DNA of 64,000 bases. Origin: Sulfurovum sp. NBC37-1 (GTDB lineage: Bacteria > Campylobacterota > Campylobacteria > Campylobacterales > Sulfurovaceae). The stretch is taken from assembly GCF_000010345.1 (NCBI RefSeq), contig NC_009663.1, forward strand, positions 62,001-126,000. Direction: 5' to 3'. The position numbers and the translations under genes were made by a program. This document shows positions 1 to 9,212 of this stretch, one piece after another. The notes beneath the pieces are model-generated. The model saw only the letters and a program-made list of their open reading frames with translations, did not search any database and was not told the DNA's origin. The number at the start of each line of letters is the position of its first letter. Within the stretch, counting starts at the first letter, position 1.

Positions 1-172
1 ACCACCCACCGCCCAAGACAACTACTCTGGGCTTGCTGGTGTCAGGAATAGCCGCTTTATTGCTTTTTGGCAGTGTTTTTTCTTTTGGAGTGCTTGCAGT
101 TTCACTTCCACAGAGGGAAGAAGCGATAGTGAGACCGGAGAGTGCTAGAAATTTTCTTTTTGAAGAATCCAT
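1..172 (-). CDS. Flavocytochrome c sulfide dehydrogenase-type flavoprotein, N-terminal fragment
   Basis: The gene runs off the left edge; only 57 codons are present. The start at 172 follows a GAGGT ribosome site 8 bases upstream. The protein opens with a Tat-like signal (SSKRKFLALSG, a KR variant of the twin-arginine motif), has a Ser/Ala-rich secretion segment to about residue 24 and a polar linker. It then enters a Rossmann fold, RVVVLGGGW, at residues 49-57, the ADP-binding start of an FAD enzyme. An exported flavoprotein with this layout fits FccB, which oxidises sulfide in the periplasm and passes electrons to a cytochrome c. Other exported SQR-like flavoproteins cannot be excluded because the substrate domain lies outside the window. 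Confidence 0.7.
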   Translation of the reverse strand, partial: MDSSKRKFLALSGLTIASSLCGSETASTPKEKTLPKSNKAAIPDTSKPRVVVLGGGW

Positions 173-207
173 AGATAATACCTCATTATGTTAAATATGT
201 ATAGGTA

Positions 208-213
208 ATTATA
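208..213 (-). promoter_or_regulatory. Probable -10 box for the fccB-like gene
   Basis: Reading leftward there is a perfect TATAAT 36 bases before the ATG at 172. No good -35 is seen, which is common for Campylobacterota housekeeping promoters. Confidence 0.45.
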
Positions 214-239
214 GTATCTTTTTAGTGCTTATTCACTGC

Positions 240-707
240 TTACCCCAGTGCGCTCACTTCAAAGTAGTGTGTGACTTCCCGGGTAAGTGTAGCCTCTTTT
301 CTTCTTTTAAAATGGTCGTTCAGGTCAAAACCCTCTTTCCCGTAACCCTCTTTGTATTCCTTGATGAAAGCATTGTAAAGGTCTTCTTTTATGGCGGTAA
401 TCTCATACGTGACTTTGTCGAAAATGCTTTTTTCCTTTTTGCTCTGTTCACGTTCTTTTTCATGCAGATTGATACCGCCGTACCTGTTTTCAGGCTCCTG
501 GGTAATATTCATTTCAAGGTGTGCTCGTATGGAAGCAAACACATGTTCGAGCTGAAGAAGCGGCATGCCCTCCGGCAGAGCTTCAACAATAGTTGCTTCT
601 TCTTCCGTGTATCCCCAGCTTCCTGTCAGCGGAAGGTCAACGTCAAAGGTTGATCTTATCAGTTCCCGGATATCGGCAGTTTTCTGCACTTTTTTAAAGG
701 TTGTCAT
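240..707 (-). CDS. Conserved-looking hypothetical protein, 155 aa
   Basis: I do not recognise this protein. It is soluble and charged, with no signal peptide or membrane segment, and has a Lys/Glu-rich central stretch (about residues 80-135) likely to be helical. The ATG at 707 directly follows the TAA stop (708-710) of the upstream thioredoxin-like gene, so the two are almost certainly co-transcribed and translationally coupled. It ends 68 bases from the start of the fccB-like gene, in the same direction. Function is unknown; the only clue is the pairing with a periplasmic thiol protein. Confidence 0.75.
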   Translation of the reverse strand: MTTFKKVQKTADIRELIRSTFDVDLPLTGSWGYTEEEATIVEALPEGMPLLQLEHVFASIRAHLEMNITQEPENRYGGINLHEKEREQSKKEKSIFDKVTYEITAIKEDLYNAFIKEYKEGYGKEGFDLNDHFKRRKEATLTREVTHYFEVSALG

Positions 708-1124
708 TTATTTCTCCTTTTTTAATTCAACTTCATCGAGTACGTCATACCAGCCTGCCAGTTCTCTGCTGCCTTGTACTACGGCAACAATTTTGCCGTC
801 AGCAGTTAAAAAGTAGTGCATGGGCACGCCGTATTTTTCAAATTTGTCAGGAATCTCATGCCGGTCTCTTGACATATAGAGCAATACATACTCTTTTTTC
901 ATCGTCTCTATGAGCTCTTTGTTTGAAAGTGTCAGTTTTTTAAATCTGTCGCAATGTCTGCATTTGTCGGCACCTACAAAAAGGTAGACCATCTTATGCT
1001 CTTTTTTCGCTTTTGCCAGAGCATTTTGGTAGTTGTGTTCCCAGTTCAGTTCTACGGCATCAAGGGCAGAGATGAGCAGAAACAGTGAAAGCAATACCTT
1101 GCCGATGAATGAAAATCTATGCAT
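708..1124 (-). CDS. Periplasmic thioredoxin-fold protein (CRHC)
   Basis: The 138-residue protein has an N-terminal signal peptide (hydrophobic residues 9-22) and a thioredoxin-like fold of the short thioredoxin_7 type. The redox motif C55-R-H-C58 and a Val-Pro at 100-101, in the place of the cis-proline, are visible. Such proteins reduce or isomerise disulfides in the periplasm or help cytochrome and oxidase maturation. It is the first gene of a two-gene unit with the 155-aa hypothetical protein. The partner substrate cannot be read from sequence. Confidence 0.8.
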   Translation of the reverse strand: MHRFSFIGKVLLSLFLLISALDAVELNWEHNYQNALAKAKKEHKMVYLFVGADKCRHCDRFKKLTLSNKELIETMKKEYVLLYMSRDRHEIPDKFEKYGVPMHYFLTADGKIVAVVQGSRELAGWYDVLDEVELKKEK

Positions 1125-1150
1125 AGTTGCCCTTTATGTGTCGATAGCGT

Positions 1151-1156
1151 ATTATA
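1151..1156 (-). promoter_or_regulatory. -10 box for the thioredoxin-like operon
   Basis: A perfect TATAAT on the minus strand lies 27 bases upstream of the start at 1124. A GTGACA lies further upstream but too far away to be a normal -35. Confidence 0.45.
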
Positions 1157-1232
1157 ACCCAGCATCCTGAATACTTTTTTGTCACCATGCGGGAGTGCTA
1201 GAAAGAGTTGCTTTTTATTAGCCTTGCTTTGC

Positions 1233-1238
1233 TATAAT
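1233..1238 (+). promoter_or_regulatory. Extended -10 promoter for the PPIase-like/HupE pair
   Basis: TGC followed by TATAAT forms an extended -10, 48 bases upstream of the TTG at 1286. TTGCTT at 1208-1213 could be a -35 with a long 19-base spacer. Confidence 0.55.
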
Positions 1239-1285
1239 ACGCTCCAGAAAAACGCAAATATCCTACGATATAAAAGGCAGATAAT

Positions 1286-2023
1286 TTGTTAAAAAAACTA
1301 TTGCATGAACCTCTACTTCACTTTTTGGTGTTGGGTGGCTTACTCTTTCTTGGTTACTCTTTTGTTCAAAACGGTGAAGATGAAGAGAACAGTATCATTA
1401 TTTCCAAAGGAAGAATAGACCAACTCACTTCAAATTGGGAAAAAAAGTTTTTTCGTACACCTACGAAAGAAGAAAAACAGAAAATGATAGAGAATGAGAT
1501 CTATACCACTGTGTTATATAAGGAAGCCTTGAAAATAGGCTTGGATAAAAATGACGATGAGATCAAAAGACGTCTTGCGCAAAAAATGGAGTTTGTCGCT
1601 TACGATACGTATGAACTACCCGACCCCAGTGATGAAGTATTGAAAAAGTTCATGCAGGAGCACCTGGAGAAATATAGGGAAGATGAGAAGATACATTTTA
1701 CACAAAATATGATGGGTTCAGATGCAGCAGAGTTTGAGAAAGAGTATACGCTCACAAAATTTGAAGCAAGCAATATCTTCGGACGTGCGTTCTCAGACAT
1801 GCTTTTTACACTGAAAGCAGACGGAAAAGTACATAAAATAGAATCTACGTATGGTGTGCATGACGTACGTGTCATAGACAGGCCTACTCCAAAGCCGAAA
1901 ACCTTTGATGCGGTGAAGGAAAAGCTTAAAGGCGATTACCTGAATGCAGAAAGAGAACAGAAAAACAAAGCAATTTATGAAAAACTGAAGTCACAGTACA
2001 CTATCAGTATAGAAGAGAAGTAA
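1286..2023 (+). CDS. Membrane-anchored peptidylprolyl isomerase-like protein
   Basis: The protein has 245 residues, with a TTG start preceded by AAAGGCAG. One N-terminal membrane anchor (about residues 10-27) is followed by a periplasmic helical region resembling the SurA/PpiD N-terminal chaperone domain (TPTKEEKQKMIENEIYTTVLYKEALKIG, given here only as a pattern of charged helices). The C-terminal part is short and a full parvulin domain is not convincing, so isomerase activity is doubtful. It lies one base from the HupE/UreJ-like gene. The two families are often neighbours in marine proteobacteria (from memory), which suggests this protein folds or escorts the membrane partner. Confidence 0.65.
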   Translation: MLKKLLHEPLLHFLVLGGLLFLGYSFVQNGEDEENSIIISKGRIDQLTSNWEKKFFRTPTKEEKQKMIENEIYTTVLYKEALKIGLDKNDDEIKRRLAQKMEFVAYDTYELPDPSDEVLKKFMQEHLEKYREDEKIHFTQNMMGSDAAEFEKEYTLTKFEASNIFGRAFSDMLFTLKADGKVHKIESTYGVHDVRVIDRPTPKPKTFDAVKEKLKGDYLNAEREQKNKAIYEKLKSQYTISIEEK

Positions 2024-2024
2024 A

Positions 2025-3005
2025 GTGTTTTATAAAATAGTTTTTCTTTTTACCTTTCTTTTTTCTCTTGCACAGGCAGACCTCATACGGCCTGTCTACC
2101 TCGAGGTTATTCAAAAAAACCCGGACAGTTACGCACTGTTTTTAAAGGTGCCGGCAAAAGGAGATGCAAAGACCCCCATGAAAGTGAACGCCATAGAGGG
2201 ATGTGAAGAGAAGGGGGAACACGTCAGAGAGTCTGAAAAAGGTGTTTATTCGGATAGATATACCTTGGTATGTGCACAGGGCCTCAAAGGAAAAACGATC
2301 GAGGTGCAGGGACTTGAAAATACAAAAAGAGATCTGCTTTTGCGTTTGGAGTTTTTGGACAGCACTTCCCAGTCTGCACTGCTTGACCCCCAGCATAATT
2401 CCTACATAGTCAAAGAGCGCACGCCCTCTACGCAAGTTATGAAAACCTATACATGGCTTGGGATCACCCATATTTTATTGGGCTTTGATCACCTTTGTTT
2501 TGTTTTTTTGCTTTTAGTCATTGTTAAAAACATGCGACGGCTTCTGTGGACCATTACCGCCTTTACTCTGGCACACAGTATCACTATGGCGGCGTCAACA
2601 CTGGGTGTTGTGCATTTGCCGCAGCAACCGGTTGAGGCGATGATAGCCTTGAGTATACTCTTTCTGGCTATGGAGATCGTGCATGAAGAACAGGGCAAGC
2701 CAGGTATCACTTCGCGATACCCCTGGCTCATTGCTTTTACGTTCGGGTTACTGCACGGCTTTGGATTTGCGGGAGCACTTGCCGAGATAGGATTGCCCCA
2801 GGAAGCGATTACACTGGCACTTATTTTCTTCAATATCGGGGTAGAGTTGGGCCAGTTGATATTTGTGACTATTGTGGTATTTGTAGCTCTGTTGCTCCGG
2901 CATTTAATAGATGCAAAGCTCATGGAGAAAGTAGAAATGTTCATTGTTTACGGCATAGGGGGACTTTCTGCTTTTTGGGTATTTGATAGAATTTTAGCTT
3001 TTTGA
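2025..3005 (+). CDS. HupE/UreJ-like membrane protein
   Basis: The 326-residue protein starts with GTG one base after the upstream stop. A signal peptide (1-18) leads a periplasmic beta-rich domain to about residue 135. Multiple membrane helices follow, opening with the family signature GITHILLGFDH (146-156), which has a conserved His-Asp-His. HupE/UreJ proteins are linked to nickel uptake, but this longer signal-peptide form (HupE/UreJ_2) is functionally uncharacterised. No hydrogenase or urease gene is near, so nickel transport is only a family-level guess. The gene ends 42 bases from the convergent prfA. Confidence 0.75.
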   Translation: MFYKIVFLFTFLFSLAQADLIRPVYLEVIQKNPDSYALFLKVPAKGDAKTPMKVNAIEGCEEKGEHVRESEKGVYSDRYTLVCAQGLKGKTIEVQGLENTKRDLLLRLEFLDSTSQSALLDPQHNSYIVKERTPSTQVMKTYTWLGITHILLGFDHLCFVFLLLVIVKNMRRLLWTITAFTLAHSITMAASTLGVVHLPQQPVEAMIALSILFLAMEIVHEEQGKPGITSRYPWLIAFTFGLLHGFGFAGALAEIGLPQEAITLALIFFNIGVELGQLIFVTIVVFVALLLRHLIDAKLMEKVEMFIVYGIGGLSAFWVFDRILAF

Positions 3006-3046
3006 TAAAAATTGAGAAGTTAAGATGAGCCAGCATTGCTGCTGAC

Positions 3047-4114
3047 TTAAAGTCCCGCTTCCTGAATGGCTTCCGTTTGTGCATGTGCTATCAGCGGATC
3101 GATGACCAGCTTGAGGTTTCCGTTGTTCATGACATCATCCAGTGCATAGAGTGTCAGTCCGATACGGTGGTCGGTGAGTCTGTTCTGCGGATAATTGTAA
3201 GTTCTGATCTTCTCAGAACGGTCTCCTGATCCAACTTGCAGTTTTCTCTGTCCCGCTGTCTCGTCAAGCTGCTTTTGCAGTTCAGATTCGTAGACACGGG
3301 CCTTGAGAACTTTCATTGCTTTGTCCCTGTTCTTGTGCTGTGACTTCTCATCCTGTATCGCTACGACGATACCGGTCGGAATGTGTGTCAGACGCACGGC
3401 CGAGTCTGTGGTGTTGACAGACTGTCCTCCACAACCGCTTGAACGGTAGACATCCATTTTCACTTCGTTGGGCTTGATGTCCACCTCGACATCGTCTACT
3501 TCGGGGATCACGGCTACGGTAATGGCGGAAGTATGTACTCGTCCCTGTGTCTCGGTATCGGGTACTCTCTGCACACGGTGCGTCCCGGCTTCATACTTGA
3601 GCTGGGAGTAGACTCCCTGTCCCTTGATCTCAGCAATAAGTTCCTTGTACCCGCCTGCCGTACCATCATTGGTACTGACGATCTCCACTTTCCAACCCAT
3701 CTGTTCGGCATAGCGTGAATACATCCGGAAGACATCGGCAACGAAAAGCGCACTTTCGTCACCGCCGGCACCGGCACGAAGTTCCAAAAAGATGTTCTTG
3801 TCATCATTCTTGTCTTTGGGGATCATCAGTATCTTGATCTCCTCTTCGAGTTTTGGCAGCATCGGTTCGAGTTCGGAAAGTTCTTCCTTTGCAAGATCTC
3901 CCAGCTCTTCGTCACTCAGCAGTTCTTTGTTCTCTGCAATGGCATCGGCTGTCTCTATGTAGAGGTTTGCTTTTTCGACAAGCGGGGCAAGTCCTGACTG
4001 CTCTTTGCTGAGTTCGGTCATACGGTTGATATCGCTGGCGATATCCGGAGAGCTCAAAAGTTCGCTGATCTCATTATATCTGTCTATGAATGGTTGAAGT
4101 TTTTCTTTGAACAT
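3047..4114 (-). CDS. prfA: Peptide chain release factor 1
   Basis: The 355 residues match the full family length. The peptidyl-tRNA hydrolysis motif GGQ is at 229-231 in GCGGQSVN. The stop-codon-reading PxT tripeptide of RF1 appears as P185-D-T187. An N-terminal coiled-coil region covers roughly 1-100. RF1 terminates translation at UAA and UAG. It lies 77 bases downstream of rpsT in the same direction, the usual pairing in Campylobacterota. Confidence 0.97.
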   Translation of the reverse strand: MFKEKLQPFIDRYNEISELLSSPDIASDINRMTELSKEQSGLAPLVEKANLYIETADAIAENKELLSDEELGDLAKEELSELEPMLPKLEEEIKILMIPKDKNDDKNIFLELRAGAGGDESALFVADVFRMYSRYAEQMGWKVEIVSTNDGTAGGYKELIAEIKGQGVYSQLKYEAGTHRVQRVPDTETQGRVHTSAITVAVIPEVDDVEVDIKPNEVKMDVYRSSGCGGQSVNTTDSAVRLTHIPTGIVVAIQDEKSQHKNRDKAMKVLKARVYESELQKQLDETAGQRKLQVGSGDRSEKIRTYNYPQNRLTDHRIGLTLYALDDVMNNGNLKLVIDPLIAHAQTEAIQEAGL

Positions 4115-4191
4115 GGTCGTTCTTTATATTGGATTGTAAGGTTTGGTGAGAGAGGCCGAGCCGGAAGGCTGACCCGTTAGACTGAAACTGA

Positions 4192-4464
4192 CTATGCAGC
4201 TTCGATTTTGTTAACCATTTTATGGAGGCGGCTAACTTTTCTTGCAGCAGTGGCTTTCTTGATGAAACCTTTGCTGACAAGTGAGTGGATCTGCTTGTTC
4301 GCTACTTTGAACGCTTCCTGTGCAGCTGTCATGTCAGCAGCTTCTACCGCCTCATGTACCGCTTTGGTAATGTTCTTGATTCTTGTTCTGTAGTATCTGT
4401 TTCTTTCTGTTCTTTTTGCTGTCTGCAAAATTCTCTTTTTTGCCGATTTGTGGTGTGCCATCAA
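4192..4464 (-). CDS. rpsT: 30S ribosomal protein S20
   Basis: A 90-residue Lys/Arg/Ala-rich protein with the S20 pattern: [17 protein letters not shown] near the start and a helical bundle with [20 protein letters not shown] near the end. It binds 16S rRNA early in 30S assembly. The listed frame begins MMAHH; the second ATG (4461) may be the true start because mature S20 begins MA. It is followed by prfA in the same operon. Confidence 0.96.
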   Translation of the reverse strand: MMAHHKSAKKRILQTAKRTERNRYYRTRIKNITKAVHEAVEAADMTAAQEAFKVANKQIHSLVSKGFIKKATAARKVSRLHKMVNKIEAA

Positions 4465-4688
4465 ATGTTCCTTTTAAAATGTAATACCCTCGCTGCCGGT
4501 GACCAATAAATGAGGTAACCATAGAAGACTTTTGGGTGAAATTAGTGCGCGAATAATATCCAAAAAAAGATTAAAGTTTTATTAAAATCGATTACATACG
4601 GACTGTTTAGATGATTCAGGTTGAGTTAGATTAATCTATTTTAAGTAAAATTAGCATTAACTATAGAATGTATAGAAGGATTGGAATT

Positions 4689-6026
4689 ATGACACTTTTT
4701 GGAACGGATGGCGTAAGAGGAAAAGCAGGCAAGAAGGTTTCTGCGGTCAATACGATGCGTCTGGCTATGGCAACGGGGATCTACTTCAAGCAGTTTGCCA
4801 AGACGAACAAGATACTGGTGGGGAAAGACACTCGTCGTAGTGGTTATATGATAGAGAATGCTTTGGTATCAGGATTGACTGCTGTGGGGTTCGATGTGAT
4901 CCAGATAGGGCCCATGCCTACTCCGGCTATTGCTTTTCTGACGGAAAATATGCGTTGTGATGCGGGGATCATGATCTCGGCGAGTCACAACCCATACTAT
5001 GACAACGGTATCAAGTTCTTTGACAGTGAAGGGAACAAGCTTAACCGATCAGAAGAGGAGAAAATTGAAGAGATTTTTGCGGATGATGATGCTTTGGAAG
5101 ATGCACAGGTTACCGGCAAGTATATCGGAAAATCTAAAAGGATCGATGATGTCATCGGCCGTTATATCGTGCATATTAAAAACTCTTTCCCCAAATCTTT
5201 GAGCCTTGCCGGAAAACGTGTAGTGATCGACTGTGCGAACGGTGCGGGTTATATTGTGGGACCTACGGTACTACAGGAGCTTGGTGCCGAAGTGGTTGTC
5301 GTCGGGGATGAACCGGATGGATTCAATATCAACGAGGGCTGTGGAGCGATGCATCCTGAAAACCTTGCCAAAGTCGTACTCGATAAACGTGCGGATATAG
5401 GACTGGCACTGGATGGAGATGCAGATAGACTGGTTGTAGTCGATGAAAAAGGCGAGACGGTAGATGGAGACAAGCTTATGGCTGTACTGGCCGTACACCT
5501 CAAAAATACAGGTGAACTCAGGGGTGATGGAATGGTCGCTACGGTCATGAGTAATCAGGGACTGGAGGAGTATCTTCTTGAGCATGGTATTACCGTGTAC
5601 CGTTCTGCTGTGGGTGACAAGAATGTCGTTGAAATGATGCAGGAGAAAGGTGTGAACTTCGGTGGAGAGCAGAGCGGGCATATCATCTTCTCCGATTATG
5701 CGAAGACCGGTGACGGCATCTCCTCTGCTCTGCAGGCCCTGGCCTATCTGGTCAGTACGGGTACAAAGACCAGTGAGGCGTTCAATCCTTATGAATCTTA
5801 TCCTCAAATGCTGGTTAACCTTCCGATCGAAGAGAAAAAGCCCCTTGAGAGTATTGAAGGACTTGAGCAATTGATGGAGCAGGTGGAAGCAGAGGGAATG
5901 CGTCATCTTTTCCGATATTCCGGTACGGAGAACAAGATCCGTCTTCTGCTTGAAGGGAAGAATGAAAAAGCACTTGAGACGATGATGGATGAATGTATGG
6001 ATTTCTTTAAAAGAACACTTGTCTGA
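4689..6026 (+). CDS. glmM: Phosphoglucosamine mutase
   Basis: Converts glucosamine-6-phosphate to glucosamine-1-phosphate for peptidoglycan and UDP-GlcNAc synthesis. The start at 4689 is chosen because AAGGA lies 8 bases upstream and gives a 445-residue protein beginning [11 protein letters not shown], the family length; an ATG at 4668 has no such site. The phosphoserine loop SASHNP has its serine at residue 99, the metal loop DGDADR follows, and the C-terminal phosphate-binding RYSGTE is present. The stop overlaps the lspA start (TGATG). The UDP-GlcNAc it helps make is also the precursor of the glycan locus at 30-46 kb. Confidence 0.97.
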   Translation: MTLFGTDGVRGKAGKKVSAVNTMRLAMATGIYFKQFAKTNKILVGKDTRRSGYMIENALVSGLTAVGFDVIQIGPMPTPAIAFLTENMRCDAGIMISASHNPYYDNGIKFFDSEGNKLNRSEEEKIEEIFADDDALEDAQVTGKYIGKSKRIDDVIGRYIVHIKNSFPKSLSLAGKRVVIDCANGAGYIVGPTVLQELGAEVVVVGDEPDGFNINEGCGAMHPENLAKVVLDKRADIGLALDGDADRLVVVDEKGETVDGDKLMAVLAVHLKNTGELRGDGMVATVMSNQGLEEYLLEHGITVYRSAVGDKNVVEMMQEKGVNFGGEQSGHIIFSDYAKTGDGISSALQALAYLVSTGTKTSEAFNPYESYPQMLVNLPIEEKKPLESIEGLEQLMEQVEAEGMRHLFRYSGTENKIRLLLEGKNEKALETMMDECMDFFKRTLV

Positions 6027-6466
6027 TGCGATCTTTCGCTATTTTTCTGCTTGTGGCCATTGGGATATTCATTATAGATCAGAACATCAAAACCCTTTTT
6101 CTTGAAGGGTATTATCGGGGAGGAAGCTGTATAGACCTCTCTCTGCATTTTAACAAGGGCGTGGCTTTCTCGATGTTCGCGTTCATAGGGCCGTACCTGA
6201 AATGGGTGCAGGCACTTTTGATAGGCGGGATACTCTACTATGTGCTCTCAAAGGGATATCTTAAACGCTATGCTTTCCCGGCAGGCTTGTTGATAGGCGG
6301 TGCACTGGGAAATCTGTATGACCGATTCGTGCATGCCGGAGTGGTGGACTATGTGGCATGGCATTGCGGCTTCAACTTTGCCGTGTTCAACTTTGCGGAT
6401 GTGGCGATCGATCTTGCGGTGGCATGGATATTGATCATGGTTTACTTCTTTCCCCCAAAAGCATAA
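6026..6466 (+). CDS. lspA: Lipoprotein signal peptidase II
   Basis: The 146-residue inner-membrane aspartyl protease cleaves prolipoprotein signal peptides. Four hydrophobic segments are visible. The catalytic aspartates sit in VVDY (D108) and FNFAD (D125), with the conserved NLYDR just upstream. Its ATG overlaps the glmM stop by one base, so expression is coupled. Substrates in this window would include the two L,D-transpeptidase lipoproteins at 13.8-15.4 kb. Confidence 0.96.
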   Translation: MRSFAIFLLVAIGIFIIDQNIKTLFLEGYYRGGSCIDLSLHFNKGVAFSMFAFIGPYLKWVQALLIGGILYYVLSKGYLKRYAFPAGLLIGGALGNLYDRFVHAGVVDYVAWHCGFNFAVFNFADVAIDLAVAWILIMVYFFPPKA

Positions 6467-6472
6467 AACAGT

Positions 6473-7423
6473 ATGAAGATACTCTTTGTTGTTCTGATTT
6501 TGGGACAAATGCTGGCAGCCGGTGTGTTTGGTGCCAATATCGTTCCACAGAAGATGGATAAGGAGAAGCTGGGGATCCGCATACTTGACCAGAAAGAACT
6601 CTCTTTCTTGGAAATAGACGGTGTGAAATTTTCCGAGATCTCCGATCTGGCATACGATAAAAAGGCCAAATCCCTTTTTATGGTCAGCGATGAGGGGAAA
6701 CTCTTTGAGTTCAAAGCCGTTTTTGCAGATAAAATCAAAAGGCTTGAACCGCAGAGGGCAGGGAGACTACTCAAAAAGAACGGGAAAAAATTCAAGAAAT
6801 GGCGTCGTGACAGTGAAGGGATGACACTGGACAGAAAAGGCCGGCTGCTGATCTCTTTTGAGGAAAAACCGAAGATCGGCTGGTTCCACAAGAATTCGGA
6901 CAAATACGGCCGCCTGATCAAAAAATACGAACTGCCCAAAAAGCTGCGCAGCATGAAACGATTCCGAAGTAAGAACAAAGGAATGGAGTCACTGGCCTGG
7001 CACCCGAAGTACGGTATCCTGACCGCACTGGAATATCCGCCAAAAGGGGTGGATAAAAAACGACAGAGCATCTACGCTTTGAGCGGAAAAGAATGGCATT
7101 TCAAAGCCGAACCCGAAGTGAACAGCGCCATCTCGGCGATAGAGGTGATGGACGATGGGAACATCCTTGTGCTCGAGCGTTCTTTTACGGGGTACATGAA
7201 TCCTTTCGTGGTGACACTGAAAAAGGTTTACATAGACCGATGTAAGAAAAGAGTGTGCCCCGCGAAGGTGCTTGCAAAGATGAACAGCCACAAAGGCTGG
7301 GATGTGGATAACTTTGAAGGTTTGGCAAAAGTGGGGAAGCATCGTTACGTGATGATCAGCGATGATAACGACAACTTTTTTCAGAAAACACTTTTGATCT
7401 ATTTTGAGGTGAAAGAGAAATGA
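6473..7423 (+). CDS. Secreted phytase-like (esterase-like) beta-propeller protein
   Basis: The 316 residues start with a signal peptide (1-20, ending VFGAN). The body resembles the phytase-like 'esterase-like activity' family: a run of beta-propeller blades with DSEGMTLD, ISFEEKP, NKGMESLAWHP and NFEGLAKVGKHRYVMISDDNDN. The family name rests on weak biochemistry, so the substrate is unknown. The gene is 6 bases after lspA and its stop overlaps the next gene (ATGA), placing it in the glmM-lspA operon. It is probably periplasmic or outer-surface. Confidence 0.75.
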   Translation: MKILFVVLILGQMLAAGVFGANIVPQKMDKEKLGIRILDQKELSFLEIDGVKFSEISDLAYDKKAKSLFMVSDEGKLFEFKAVFADKIKRLEPQRAGRLLKKNGKKFKKWRRDSEGMTLDRKGRLLISFEEKPKIGWFHKNSDKYGRLIKKYELPKKLRSMKRFRSKNKGMESLAWHPKYGILTALEYPPKGVDKKRQSIYALSGKEWHFKAEPEVNSAISAIEVMDDGNILVLERSFTGYMNPFVVTLKKVYIDRCKKRVCPAKVLAKMNSHKGWDVDNFEGLAKVGKHRYVMISDDNDNFFQKTLLIYFEVKEK

Positions 7424-8238
7424 AGTATATATTATACATGATCTTGACAGTTTTGTTGGTGACCATGGTCTTTTTTGGAGTCAAAGCATACAAAGAAGCC
7501 AAGGCTTATGAGACAGCAACCGCCTCTTTGATCGATGAGATGAGTGCAGAGAAGCTGGCAAAGTTCCAGCTCAAAGAGTTGGCTGAGACGGTTTCTCTCG
7601 GATTTTATAAGAACAGGAAGAAAGACCTCATCGAAACGCTGAAAAAAAAACAGCAAATGCATAAGGAACAGAGCAAGAAGTATGCACTCTATGCGTTATT
7701 GCCGCTGCTGGGTGTGCTGGCAAGCTATTTTTTCATCTCTTTACGGGCTTTTACTTTTTTCGGTGCCGTTGGGGCATTGATAACACTTGCTTTCGGATTG
7801 ATTGCGCCTGTTATGATGGTGACCATACACAAAGAGGTGGAGTATCTTGGGGATGTAGTGCTCTCGTTTGAATCCAAAGGGGTAATAGGCTCCATTTCCA
7901 AACTTTTCGAGAATGGTGATACTGTGGTTGCACTGGTGATACTGCTCTTTTCCGTACTTATACCGCTGTTTAAAACTTTTTCCATGATGATCGTGTCTGT
8001 TTTTATGGATACCCCTTTTGCACACGGCATTGTCAGGTTTTTCAAAATGATAGGAAAATGGTCGATGGTCGATGTCTTTGTCGTGGCGACCTTTCTGGTC
8101 TATTTGACAGTGAACAAAGGGGATGTCAGCCGTGCTGAGGTTGAGGTAGGACTCTACTTTTTTCTTGCGTATGTGATCGTCTCAATGCTGGTTAGCCTGA
8201 GTGCAGATAAAATGCTGCACCAGGCAAAACAGCGTTAG
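7420..8238 (+). CDS. PqiA-family inner membrane protein
   Basis: The 272-residue protein has an N-terminal membrane anchor, a charged coiled segment (about 55-88) and a block of four membrane helices. That block resembles the paraquat-inducible protein A domain, including GDTVVALVILLFSVLIPLFK and WSMVDVFVVA. Enterobacterial PqiA works with MCE-domain proteins in lipid traffic between membranes; no MCE gene is present here. Its ATG overlaps the upstream stop, and its own stop overlaps the convergent DUF493 gene by 4 bases. Confidence 0.75.
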   Translation: MKYILYMILTVLLVTMVFFGVKAYKEAKAYETATASLIDEMSAEKLAKFQLKELAETVSLGFYKNRKKDLIETLKKKQQMHKEQSKKYALYALLPLLGVLASYFFISLRAFTFFGAVGALITLAFGLIAPVMMVTIHKEVEYLGDVVLSFESKGVIGSISKLFENGDTVVALVILLFSVLIPLFKTFSMMIVSVFMDTPFAHGIVRFFKMIGKWSMVDVFVVATFLVYLTVNKGDVSRAEVEVGLYFFLAYVIVSMLVSLSADKMLHQAKQR

Positions 8239-8504
8239 ATCACCATATTTACATCGTCATGGTCCTGGAAACATTTGAAGAGTTGGTCCCTTTCTTCCTG
8301 GTTCTCTACGATACAGGAAGCATTGTAGGTTGTGAACTTTCCCGTTCTTGAACGGTTTCCCAGAGAGCAGAGATGTTCCTTCTCTCCCATAACCTCTTTG
8401 ATGCAGGCTTTGAGCTTTTCTTCGTCCCTTCCGATGATCTTGAATCCCCAGTTGGTCGGGTATTCGATCTGTGGTTTTTCTTGGGTATTGTTGTCTAAAA
8501 TCAT
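8235..8504 (-). CDS. DUF493 (YbeD-like) protein
   Basis: An 89-residue protein with the small ferredoxin-like ACT-type fold expected for DUF493: YPTNWGFKIIGRDEEKL, then the basic GNRSRTGKFTTYNASCIVEN strand pair. The start at 8504 is preferred over the longer frame (8537) because AAGGAG lies 5 bases upstream. Family members are proposed allosteric regulators, including of lipoic acid ligase partners in E. coli, but the role here is unknown. The 3' end overlaps pqiA by 4 bases on the other strand. Confidence 0.8.
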   Translation of the reverse strand: MILDNNTQEKPQIEYPTNWGFKIIGRDEEKLKACIKEVMGEKEHLCSLGNRSRTGKFTTYNASCIVENQEERDQLFKCFQDHDDVNMVI

Positions 8505-8571
8505 GTTAACTCCTTGTTGCTTTGAACTACTATACACTGTTTTGGTAAAACGGAATGCTACTTAAGTACCA

Positions 8572-9060
8572 TTACGCTCTGTTGAAGTCTCCTGAGTTAC
8601 CGCCGCTTTTATGTTCGAGCTGTACATTTCTGATGACCATGCCCTTGTCGATGGCTTTGAGCATATCGTAAATGGTGAGCAGGCCGACGCTGACACCTGT
8701 GAGTGCTTCCATCTCCACACCTGTCTGTCCCGTCAATTTTGCCGTGACCGTTAGTTTAAAACCGGGCAGTTCCGGCAGTTCTTCAATGTCTGTTTTGACA
8801 GAAGTGAGCATCAGCGGATGGCACATCGGAATGAGTGTACTGGTCTGTTTGGTCCCCTGAATGGCAGCGATGACCGCGGTCTGCAATACCGGTCCTTTTT
8901 TTGCCGTGTTGGCAATGACTGCATCAAATGCTGCCTGTCCAACCTCTATAATTCCGCTTGCTGTAGCGATACGCGTAGTGTTGTCTTTATCTGAGACATC
9001 AACCATTTTGGGTTTGTTCTGTTCGTCGAGATGTGTGAGGTTCAAAAGTTTTTCCTTCAA
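8572..9060 (-). CDS. moaC: Cyclic pyranopterin monophosphate synthase
   Basis: Converts the MoaA product to cyclic pyranopterin monophosphate, the first stable molybdenum cofactor intermediate. In 162 residues the family motifs are intact: MCHPL at 79-83, GVEMEALTG at 114-122 and the catalytic D132-x-x-K135. The other Mo-cofactor genes in this window (moaD, moaE, moeA) are 40 kb away, so the pathway is split. It is transcribed alone, and the divergent regulator promoter lies upstream. Confidence 0.96.
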   Translation of the reverse strand: MKEKLLNLTHLDEQNKPKMVDVSDKDNTTRIATASGIIEVGQAAFDAVIANTAKKGPVLQTAVIAAIQGTKQTSTLIPMCHPLMLTSVKTDIEELPELPGFKLTVTAKLTGQTGVEMEALTGVSVGLLTIYDMLKAIDKGMVIRNVQLEHKSGGNSGDFNRA

Positions 9061-9120
9061 GTTTTTGTGTATTTTAGCACAGCAGCACTTCTATGTAAAG
9101 CAGAAGAAAGCCGGCTTATT

Positions 9121-9168
9121 GACGAAAATAAGGTCAATCTGACGAAAAAAATAATAAAACGACGAAAA
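9121..9168. repeat. Three GACGAAAA direct repeats phased at 20 bp
   Basis: GACGAAAA occurs at 9121-9128, 9141-9148 and 9161-9168, with start-to-start distances of exactly 20 bases (about two helical turns). The array ends 14 bases before the -35 box of the downstream gene. The placement, orientation and phasing are those of activator binding sites on one face of the DNA. The cognate protein is not known; the recombinase-like protein encoded just downstream is one candidate. Confidence 0.7.
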
Positions 9169-9182
9169 TATAGTGAAAAAGC

Positions 9183-9212
9183 TTGACTTTTATCATCAAA
9201 TAAAGATAAAAT
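9183..9212 (+). promoter_or_regulatory. Promoter of the recombinase-like/ccoG unit
   Basis: TTGACT (9183-9188) and TAAAAT (9207-9212) are separated by 18 bases. CATCAAAT occurs at 9194-9201 and again at 9214-9221, also 20 bases apart, and TATCAT (9191-9196) is inverted as ATGATA (9220-9225). So a second set of possible operator half-sites lies across the -10 region. Confidence 0.6.

Noticed and set aside
240-653. Plus-strand reading frame of 142 aa over the hypothetical gene at the left end.
   Set aside because: It is Phe/Cys-rich antisense shadow of the minus-strand gene that has proper coupling to the thioredoxin-like gene.
9121-9168. A short CRISPR array.
   Set aside because: Repeats are 8 bases with 12-base spacers, far too short, and they sit in a promoter without cas genes.
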